A stretch of 37,873 nt of DNA from an uncultured Oscillospiraceae bacterium. Its GTDB lineage: Bacteria; Bacillota; Clostridia; Oscillospirales; Oscillospiraceae. Shown here in pieces: positions 1-6,260 of the stretch (its first letter is position 1; every line of letters starts with the position of its first letter). The DNA is taken from assembly GCA_934636865.1 (NCBI GenBank), contig CAKUBI010000019.1, forward strand, positions 1 through 37,873, written 5' to 3'. A program made the translations under genes and the position numbers. Under the pieces are notes generated by a model. It did no database searches. It saw only the letters and a program-made list of their open reading frames with translations, and had not been told where the DNA came from.

Positions 1-713
1 CGGCGCACGTCGATGCGCACGCTCGAATAGAACTTGAGCGCGCGGCCGCCGGTCGTGACCTCGGGGTTGCCGTACATCACGCCGACCTTTTCGCGCAGCT
101 GGTTGATGAAAATAACGATGGTGTTCGTCTTGCCCACGGCGCCCGTCAGCTTTCTGAGCGCCTGAGACATCAGGCGCGCATGGAGACCCACGAAGCTGTC
201 GCCCATCTCGCCTTCGATCTCCGCGCGCGGCACGAGCGCCGCGACGGAGTCCACCACGATCACGTCGATTGCGCCGGAGCGCACAAGCGCCTCGGTGATC
301 TCGAGCGCCTGCTCGCCGGTATCCGGCTGGGAGACGAGCATATCCTCGACCTTCACGCCGAGGGCGCGGGCATAGGTGATGTCGAGCGCGTGCTCAGCGT
401 CGATGAACGCGACCTCGCCGCCCGCCTTCTGCGCCTGCGCCAGCACGTGCAGCGCAAGCGTCGTCTTACCGGAGGATTCAGGTCCGTAGATCTCGATGAT
501 GCGGCCCCTGGGCAGGCCCCCGATGCCGAGCGCCAGATCGAGCGCGAGCGAGCCCGTGGAGATGGCCTCCACATTGCTCACGGTATTGTCGCCAAAGCGC
601 ATGATCGAACCCTTGCCGTAGGTGCGCTCGATCTGCTGCATTGCGGTCTCAATGGCCCGCTTCTTGTCGTCAGCCACCGCGGCGGCCGCCTTCGTCTGAG
701 ACTTTTCTGCCAT
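1..713 (-). CDS. recA: Recombinase RecA (3' end beyond the window)
   Basis: This is the DNA-dependent ATPase that forms filaments on single-stranded DNA, catalyses strand exchange and activates LexA autocleavage. Only the first 237 codons are present (family length about 350); the frame runs off the left edge. Visible are the Walker A motif GPESSGKTT at residues 77-85, the following [10 protein letters not shown] segment, the Walker B-like [14 protein letters not shown], and the [15 protein letters not shown] stretch typical of the DNA-binding L2 region. The ATG at 713 is preceded by GGGAGGAA seven to eight bases upstream. It lies 43 bases downstream of prmC with no terminator between, so it is probably the last-listed gene of a DUF1385-prmC-recA transcript, although a LexA-controlled internal promoter is possible (none recognised). 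Identity is secure from motif conservation. Confidence 0.97.
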   Translation of the reverse strand, partial: MAEKSQTKAAAAVADDKKRAIETAMQQIERTYGKGSIMRFGDNTVSNVEAISTGSLALDLALGIGGLPRGRIIEIYGPESSGKTTLALHVLAQAQKAGGEVAFIDAEHALDITYARALGVKVEDMLVSQPDTGEQALEITEALVRSGAIDVIVVDSVAALVPRAEIEGEMGDSFVGLHARLMSQALRKLTGAVGKTNTIVIFINQLREKVGVMYGNPEVTTGGRALKFYSSVRIDVR

Positions 714-756
714 ATTCACTTTCCTCCCGTTACGATGTAAATGTTAAATTCTCTTC

Positions 757-1623
757 TCAAATGTGGTCGCACAGCGTGCCGAACACCACGCGCGGGATGC
801 CGTTGAGGTCCTTGACGATCTGGATATCACCGAAGCCGTTCGTGCGCATGATGCGCAGCACCTGGTCCGCCTGCCCGATGCCGACCTCAAAAAAGAGCAT
901 CCCCTCGGGCGCGAGCGCGTCGCGCCACTTTTCGCAGATCATGCGGTAAAAATCAAGCCCATCCTCCCCGCCGTCGAGCGCAAGGCGCGGCTCATGCTCG
1001 CGCACGGAGGGATCGAGCGTGTCCACGTCGCGCGAGGGGATATAGGGCGGGTTGCTCACAAGAAAGTTGAACTCGCCCAGTGCGCGCGCGGGCTTTTCCC
1101 GCGCGTCGATCTTCATGCTCGTCACGCGACCGCTCAGGCCGCTGCGGCGGACGTTCTGCCGGCAGATCTTGAGCGCCTCGTCATCAAGCTCGCCGAGCAG
1201 CACGCGCGCGTTCGGCAGGTTCGCCGCCGCGGCAAGGCCGATGCAGCCGCTGCCCGCGCAGAGGTCAAGGATGCGGCAGCTGCCCGCGGGGCGCGCCGCG
1301 TCGATGAGCTTCGTCGCCAGTACCTCGGTATCCGGGCGCGGGATGAGCACTGCCGGGGAGATATCGAGCGGCAGGCCGTAAAACTCCCACTCGCCGATCA
1401 GGTACGCCACCGGCTCGCCGGCAAGGTGGCGCCGCACGAGAGAGCGCGCGGCCTGCTCCACCTCGGGCGAGGCGTAGAGCGAGCCGTCGCGCACGAATTC
1501 CTCGCGCGTTTTGCCCGCCGCCGAGCACACAAGCTCGCGCGCGGATTGCGTCGCTTCCTCGTCGCCCGCGCGCTTGAGCTCCGCGCGCAGGTCGAGGTAC
1601 AGATTATTGTATGTCGTCGCCAT
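757..1623 (-). CDS. prmC: Peptide chain release factor N5-glutamine methyltransferase
   Basis: PrmC methylates the glutamine of the GGQ motif of release factors RF1/RF2 using S-adenosylmethionine, which improves translation termination. The 288-aa protein has an N-terminal helical RF-binding part (about 1-95), the PRPDTEVL signature, the SAM-binding ILDLCAGSGCIGLAAA segment, and the catalytic NPPY motif in FLVSNPPYIPSRDVDTL. The longest frame begins with a GTG at 1632, but I choose the ATG at 1623, which follows the DUF1385 stop codon (1626-1628) by two bases and is where homologous proteins begin to align (MATTYNN). An AAGGA lies upstream of both, closer to the GTG, so the start is not fully settled. 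Close linkage to a YqhQ-type gene is common in Firmicutes. Confidence 0.95.
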   Translation of the reverse strand: MATTYNNLYLDLRAELKRAGDEEATQSARELVCSAAGKTREEFVRDGSLYASPEVEQAARSLVRRHLAGEPVAYLIGEWEFYGLPLDISPAVLIPRPDTEVLATKLIDAARPAGSCRILDLCAGSGCIGLAAAANLPNARVLLGELDDEALKICRQNVRRSGLSGRVTSMKIDAREKPARALGEFNFLVSNPPYIPSRDVDTLDPSVREHEPRLALDGGEDGLDFYRMICEKWRDALAPEGMLFFEVGIGQADQVLRIMRTNGFGDIQIVKDLNGIPRVVFGTLCDHI

Positions 1624-1625
1624 GC

Positions 1626-2588
1626 TTACCACGCATCCTTGCCTTTTTCTTCGGGAATGACCAGCTCGAGCGCGCGGATGGCGACCTCGAGCATGCTGTC
1701 GTCCGGCTCGTTGGTGGTAAAGTTCTGCAGCCAGAGGCCGGGCTTTGCCAGCGCGCGCGTGACGGGATTGTCATGCCCGCCGACGTAGCGGTTGAACTCA
1801 TACGTCACGCCGATGATGGGGATGAGCAGCAGCAGGTGCAGCCCCATGCGCACCCAGATGTTGCGCCAATCGACAAAGCTGAACACGACGCTTGAAACAA
1901 GGATCGACACGACCACGACCACAAAAAGGAAGCTCGTGCCGCAGCGCGGATGGTGGCGCGGCTGGATGCGGCAGTTTTCAACCGTCAGCGGCAGACCCGC
2001 CTCGTAGCAGAAGATGGTCTTATGCTCCGCGCCGTGGTACTGGAACACGCGGTAAATGTCCTTCTGCTTCGAGCAGAGCAGAAGATAGCCGAAAAAGATC
2101 ACGAGCTTGATGACGGATTCGACCAGATTGTGCACCGTCACGCTTTTGATGAACGGGTCGATCAGCCCGGCCAGAAACGTCGGCAGCAGGAAAAAGAGCA
2201 GGATCGTCAGCCCCAGCGACAGCACGACTGCGAGCGCGGTGATGAACTTCGTCATCTTCTCGCTGCCGAATTTCTTCTCGAGCCACCGGTCGAACTTGCT
2301 CGGCTCACCAAGGTCCTCGTCGGGGAAATAGTCTGCCGAGAACATCAGCGCCTTGACGCCCTTGACCATCGAGTCCACAAACGTCACCGCGCCGCGGATG
2401 ACGGGCAGACCCAGAATGGGATACCTGTCGCGCACGAGCGTCAGCTCCTCCACCTTTTCCACGAGCCCGTCCGGCGAGCGGACAACGATCGCCTGCTTAC
2501 CCGGCCCGCGCATCAAAATTCCCTCGATCAAAGCCTGTCCGCCGATGCTCGTGCGGAACTTCGGCGCGGGAGCGTTTTCTTTTGCCAT
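1626..2588 (-). CDS. DUF1385 family membrane protein (YqhQ-like)
   Basis: A 320-aa integral membrane protein of the DUF1385 family (Bacillus YqhQ), whose biochemical role is not established; some annotations call it a putative metal-dependent enzyme. The N-terminus carries the family signature GGQALIEGILMRGP (residues about 16-29), and a central AEHKTIFCYEAGLPLT plus RHHPRCGTSF segment has conserved His/Cys residues that could bind metal (inference). Hydrophobic segments fall at roughly 115-145, 160-175, 220-240 and 250-265. The ATG at 2588 has AAGGAGAACC just upstream. It is the promoter-proximal gene of the prmC/recA cluster; the stop codon lies two bases from the prmC start, suggesting translational coupling. 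Confidence 0.9.
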   Translation of the reverse strand: MAKENAPAPKFRTSIGGQALIEGILMRGPGKQAIVVRSPDGLVEKVEELTLVRDRYPILGLPVIRGAVTFVDSMVKGVKALMFSADYFPDEDLGEPSKFDRWLEKKFGSEKMTKFITALAVVLSLGLTILLFFLLPTFLAGLIDPFIKSVTVHNLVESVIKLVIFFGYLLLCSKQKDIYRVFQYHGAEHKTIFCYEAGLPLTVENCRIQPRHHPRCGTSFLFVVVVVSILVSSVVFSFVDWRNIWVRMGLHLLLLIPIIGVTYEFNRYVGGHDNPVTRALAKPGLWLQNFTTNEPDDSMLEVAIRALELVIPEEKGKDAW

Positions 2589-2614
2589 GAATGGTTCTCC
2601 TTTTTCTATGCGAT

Positions 2615-2643
2615 ATCATACCACGGGCGCTTCTAAAATGCAA
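2615..2643 (-). promoter_or_regulatory. Sigma-A-type promoter for DUF1385-prmC-recA
   Basis: On the minus strand TTGCAT (2643-2638), a 17-base spacer and TATGAT (2620-2615) with an extended TGG in front of the -10. It lies about 30 bases upstream of the DUF1385 start and between that gene and the end of the histidine kinase gene. Confidence 0.6.
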
Positions 2644-2660
2644 CACCCGTTCTATTTCTT

Positions 2661-4094
2661 TCAGTGCAACGGGAGCGCGATCGTCACGACCGCGCCGCCG
2701 CCCTCGGCATTGGCAATGTCGAACGTGCCGCCGTGCAGGCGCACGATCTCGTCGCACACGGCAAGGCCGATGCCGCTGCCGCGGGCCTTGGACGAGCCCT
2801 TGTAAAACTTCTGCTTGACGAACGGCAGCTCCGCCTCGGGAATGCCGGGACCGTAGTCGCGCACGCGGATGACGAAGCTCTCCCCCTCGCGCGCGGCGCT
2901 CACGTCGATGCGCTTGCCGCTGCCGCCGTGCTTGGCGGCATTGTCGAGCACGTTGCAGAACACCTGCTTCATGCGCTCGCTGTCCGCCGCGATGGGCGGG
3001 ATATCGTCATCGGGCCCCGTGTAGCAGACCTCGATGCCCTCCTGCCGGAAAAGCTCGAAATACGTGTAGACCGCGTCCTCCAGCTCGCCGGCAAGATCCA
3101 CGCTCTCCACGCGCAGGGTAAAGCGCCCGTCCTGCATTTTGGTAAACTCCAGCAGTTCCTCGACCATCGTGGTCAGGCGGCGCGACTCCTTCATGATGAT
3201 GCCGAGGCCGCGCTTGGTCTGCTCGATGTTCGCGCCGGGGTCCGCGCTCAGCGTTTCCGCCCAGCCGTTGATGGCCGTGAGCGGCGTTCGCAGCTCGTGA
3301 GAGACCGACGAGATGAACTCCTGCTGGATCTTTTCGGCCTGGCTGATTTTCATCGACATGTCGTTGATGTTGTCCACCAGCTCGCCCAGCTCGTCGCGAT
3401 AATGGTTTTCGATCAGGATGCCGTAGCTGCCGCCGGAAATGCGGCGCGCCGCGTCGCTCACGACCGCGACCGGCTCGACGACGTTGTTGATAAAAATGGC
3501 GTTCGACGCCGCGATGAGCACCATGCACACGAGCGCCGCGGCAGACGCCAGCAGCGAATCCATCAGCACCCGGTGCTGCGCCTCGCGCAGCGACGTCACG
3601 TACCGCAGCACGCCCACCACGCGGGAGTTGAAGTAGAGCGGGTATGACACGGCCATGATCATCTCGCCCGTCTGCGGGTCGCGGCCCTGGAAGGAATCCA
3701 TGTTCCCGCCGATGGCGCTGTCAATGTCGCTCGTACCGGGGAGCGTGCCCGCCGTCAGCCCGTAGGACGAGACCTGCACGCGGCCGTTGGGGTTGATGAA
3801 CTGCAGCTCGATCGTGTCCTTTTCCTCAAAGGTCTCCGCCGAGTAGGAGGCAAGGCGGTAATACTCGCTGTAGCTCTTCACGCCGTAGCCCGAGAAGGTC
3901 TCCGCCGCGACGCGCGCCCGGCTCTCAAGGCCCGAGCGCATGGCGTTATAGTAGTATTCCTGCACGCCCACGCTGAACAGCGCCACCGCCAGCACCAGAA
4001 GAAGGAGGATCGGCAGCGCCGCGCTGAAAAGCCACCGCTCCCGAAGGCCCCGGATATGCAGCGCCGAGACAAAGCCCTTTCTGCTCTCCGCCAC
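2661..4094 (-). CDS. Sensor histidine kinase (HAMP-HisKA-HATPase)
   Basis: Membrane sensor kinase, 477 aa from the chosen start. TM1 is at about 21-44, an extracytoplasmic sensor of about 140 residues follows, TM2 is at about 180-203, then HAMP. The HisKA box ISSVSHELRTPLTAINGW has the phospho-accepting His266; the catalytic domain shows the N box (CNVLDNAAKHGG), G1 (VRDYGPGIP) and G2 (GSGIGLAVCDEI). The longest frame starts with ATG at 4127, overlapping the response-regulator gene by 13 bases, but a strong AAGGGAGGGG sits six bases before a GTG at 4094, so I take that GTG as the start. It is the last gene of a lipoprotein-regulator-kinase operon. The signal sensed is unknown; the sensor domain matches no family I can name. 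Confidence 0.92.
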   Translation of the reverse strand: MAESRKGFVSALHIRGLRERWLFSAALPILLLLVLAVALFSVGVQEYYYNAMRSGLESRARVAAETFSGYGVKSYSEYYRLASYSAETFEEKDTIELQFINPNGRVQVSSYGLTAGTLPGTSDIDSAIGGNMDSFQGRDPQTGEMIMAVSYPLYFNSRVVGVLRYVTSLREAQHRVLMDSLLASAAALVCMVLIAASNAIFINNVVEPVAVVSDAARRISGGSYGILIENHYRDELGELVDNINDMSMKISQAEKIQQEFISSVSHELRTPLTAINGWAETLSADPGANIEQTKRGLGIIMKESRRLTTMVEELLEFTKMQDGRFTLRVESVDLAGELEDAVYTYFELFRQEGIEVCYTGPDDDIPPIAADSERMKQVFCNVLDNAAKHGGSGKRIDVSAAREGESFVIRVRDYGPGIPEAELPFVKQKFYKGSSKARGSGIGLAVCDEIVRLHGGTFDIANAEGGGAVVTIALPLH

Positions 4095-4114
4095 GGCGCT
4101 CCCCTCCCTTTCGC

Positions 4115-4804
4115 TCACATGTTCCATTTATAGCCGAAGCCCCACACGGTCGAGATGTACTTCGGCTCCTGCGCGTCGTCCTCGATCTTGAGGCGCAGGC
4201 GGCGGACGTTCACGTCCACGATCTTGAGTTCGCCGAAGTACCCCTTGCCCCACACCGCGTCGAGGATCTCCTCGCGCGCGAGGGCCTTGCCGCGGTTTTC
4301 CATAAAGAGCTTGACGATGGAGTATTCAAGCTGCGTCAGCTTGACGCGCTCGCCGTTTTTCTCAAGCGTCCTGTTCGTCATGTTCAGAAGGAACGGCGGC
4401 TGGTACAGCTCGCCCGCGCGCGCCGTCGGCGCGCTCTCGCCCGTGCGGCGCAGCAGCGCGTCCACGCGCGCCGTGAGCTCGGCGGGGGAAAAGGGCTTGG
4501 TCACATAATCGTCCGCGCCGGTCATCAGGCCCGTCACCTTGTCCATCTCCTGCGCTCTCGCCGTGAGCATGATGATGCCGATCTGCGCGTTCGACATGCG
4601 GATGCGGCGGCAGACCTCGAACCCGTCGATGTCGGGCAGCATGATGTCGAGCAGGCACACGCGCGTGTCGGGATTGTCCTGCAATTTGCGCAGCGCTTCC
4701 TCGCCGCACTCGGCCTCCACGACCTCGTAGCCCGCGCGCTGCAAATTGATCACGATAAAACTACGGATACTGGCTTCGTCCTCCAGCACCAGCACTTTTT
4801 TCAT
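4115..4804 (-). CDS. OmpR/PhoB-family response regulator
   Basis: A 229-aa two-domain transcription factor. The receiver domain has the acidic pair at E8-D9, the phospho-acceptor Asp53 in LLDIMLPDIDGF, the conserved Thr/Ser in IIMLTAR and Lys in VTKPFSP. The C-terminal winged helix (about 130-229) contains the TQLEYSIVKLFMENRG and DVNVRRLRLKIEDD segments that mark the DNA-recognition region. The start is the ATG at 4804 (MKKVLVLEDE). The longer upstream open frame is not real, since it overlaps the lipoprotein gene in another frame. It lies 13 bases downstream of the lipoprotein gene and 20 bases before the kinase start, so the three are almost certainly co-transcribed. Its cognate kinase is the neighbouring protein; target genes are not known. 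Confidence 0.95.
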   Translation of the reverse strand: MKKVLVLEDEASIRSFIVINLQRAGYEVVEAECGEEALRKLQDNPDTRVCLLDIMLPDIDGFEVCRRIRMSNAQIGIIMLTARAQEMDKVTGLMTGADDYVTKPFSPAELTARVDALLRRTGESAPTARAGELYQPPFLLNMTNRTLEKNGERVKLTQLEYSIVKLFMENRGKALAREEILDAVWGKGYFGELKIVDVNVRRLRLKIEDDAQEPKYISTVWGFGYKWNM

Positions 4805-4817
4805 ATCTCTTCTCCTC

Positions 4818-6140
4818 TCAGTTGTCGCCCATCGTCCACTCGGCCATGATGAGCGAGAAGCGGTCGCGCAGCGACTGCTCGGTGAGCTGCACGTCCCAGG
4901 TCTCGCCGATCTCGGCGGCGTACACCGCCTCCACCTGCCGCGCGAGCGTGATGCGCTCGCCGGTGTTTGCAAGCTCCTCGCGCGCCTCGCCCGTCAGGCG
5001 GTAGATCGTCAAAAGCTTGTCCCGTGCGCCGCCCGTGCCCACGCGGTAGAAGGAGACCGCCGTCTCACCGCCGCCGCTCACGCGCTCGGCGGTGAGCTTT
5101 GCCTTGTTCCATTCGTCCGGCAGCGTCAGGCTCCAGCCGTCGGAGACGTTGTGGAAGCTGCTGCACACGTCCTGCGCCGTACCGTCGGCGCTGAACTGCC
5201 GCCATGTCACGTAATACTGGATCTCGCTCTCGCGGTCAAAGCGCTGCAGCGTGCGCGCCTCGGGCGCTTCGGTCACGCCGTCGTTGTTCTCGTCGCGCGG
5301 GAACAGACCGAGGAAGGCCGAAAAGGCCGGCATCTGGTTGCCGTCCGTGCCAAGGGCGATATTCTGCAGCCGCCCGCTGCGCAGGGCCAGCACGTCCGTG
5401 ACCATCATATTCTCCGCTGTTACGCCCGTGACGAACAGTGCGTTCTCCCCGCCCGTGAGCGTGCCGGCGGAAAGCCTGCCCAGCTCCGCGACGGAAAGCG
5501 ACAGGCGCATCGAGCTGCGCACGCCGAGCGTGCCGTCGGACCAGTCGTAATAGTCCGCGCGCGCCGTGCTCTCCTCGTCGCTGCAGAGGATGACGAGCTC
5601 CTGCTTATCGTCCCCGTTGAGGTCGAGGTTTGCGTAGCGGGAATAGCCCGTGATGAGCAGCGCCTGTGGCTCGCCCTCCGTCACGGGGTAGACGGCAAGG
5701 CCCTGCACGTCCGAGCTGCTGCGGTAGCCCACGAGGATCTCGCGCACGCCGTCGCCGTCAAGGTCGGCGTAGTTCACGCTGTAAATCAGGCTCGACGTGC
5801 CCTTGATGCAGGCGTACTGTCCGTAGCTGTCGCCGTCGGTCTTGAAGATGTAGATCTTCATCGGCTTTTTGTCGTTCGGAAAGCGGAAAAACGCCACCGC
5901 CTCCTCCGTGCCGTCGCCGTCAAGGTCGATCATCTGCACGCTCTGGAGGTTGCTGCCCGAGGTGGGCGCGGCGTACTCCCCGCCGGAGGAGAGCAGCGCG
6001 TCGATCTGCGATTCGAGCGATTCATACTCGCCCGCAAGCTTCGGCAGGCGGTAGAGCGAGGTCTCCGGCGTTGTGAACACGCAGCCGGAAAGCGCCAGTG
6101 CCAGCGCACACAGCGCCAGCGCGACAATCCTTTTTTTCAT
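4818..6140 (-). CDS. Lipoprotein with FG-GAP/VCBS-like repeats
   Basis: A 440-aa predicted lipoprotein. The lipobox LSGC places the lipidated cysteine at residue 20 after a short KR plus hydrophobic signal. The body holds several Asp-rich calcium-binding-loop-like repeats of the FG-GAP/VCBS beta-propeller type (DLDGDGTEEAVAFF, DLDGDGVREILVGY, DLNGDDKQELVIL, DENNDGVTEA), so it probably folds as an extracellular beta-propeller. The ATG at 6140 is preceded by AAAGGAGGG. As the first gene of the operon with the response regulator and kinase, it may be an accessory sensor or an output of that system (inference). A TGATATGAT extended -10 lies at 6186-6181, but no good -35 was found. Confidence 0.85.
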   Translation of the reverse strand: MKKRIVALALCALALALSGCVFTTPETSLYRLPKLAGEYESLESQIDALLSSGGEYAAPTSGSNLQSVQMIDLDGDGTEEAVAFFRFPNDKKPMKIYIFKTDGDSYGQYACIKGTSSLIYSVNYADLDGDGVREILVGYRSSSDVQGLAVYPVTEGEPQALLITGYSRYANLDLNGDDKQELVILCSDEESTARADYYDWSDGTLGVRSSMRLSLSVAELGRLSAGTLTGGENALFVTGVTAENMMVTDVLALRSGRLQNIALGTDGNQMPAFSAFLGLFPRDENNDGVTEAPEARTLQRFDRESEIQYYVTWRQFSADGTAQDVCSSFHNVSDGWSLTLPDEWNKAKLTAERVSGGGETAVSFYRVGTGGARDKLLTIYRLTGEAREELANTGERITLARQVEAVYAAEIGETWDVQLTEQSLRDRFSLIMAEWTMGDN

Positions 6141-6199
6141 GCGTCCGCCCTCCTTTCGCCTTGTATGCCTATTCTGAGTTATCATATCACGCGCCCTGC

Positions 6200-6219
6200 A
6201 AAAAGGGTAGCCCCTTTTT
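6200..6219. terminator. Small AT-flanked hairpin
   Basis: AAAAAGGG / CCCTTTTT with a four-base loop. Read on the minus strand it ends in a T-run and would be a second terminator after the phosphodiester-glycosidase gene; it also lies just upstream of the lipoprotein operon promoter region. Confidence 0.45.
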
Positions 6220-6225
6220 CAATAA

Positions 6226-6259
6226 AATAAGAGGGAACGAAAAATCGTTCCCTCTTATT
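6226..6259 (-). terminator. Rho-independent terminator of the SLH protein gene
   Basis: A perfect 15-bp inverted repeat (AATAAGAGGGAACGA and its complement) around a four-base loop starts one base after the stop codon of the minus-strand gene, followed by a TTTTATT tract on that strand. Confidence 0.85.
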
Positions 6260-6260
6260 G

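Noticed and set aside
1950..2636. Long open frames antisense to DUF1385, prmC, the kinase and clpC
   Set aside because: All lie opposite conserved genes, lack start signals and show the same biased composition.
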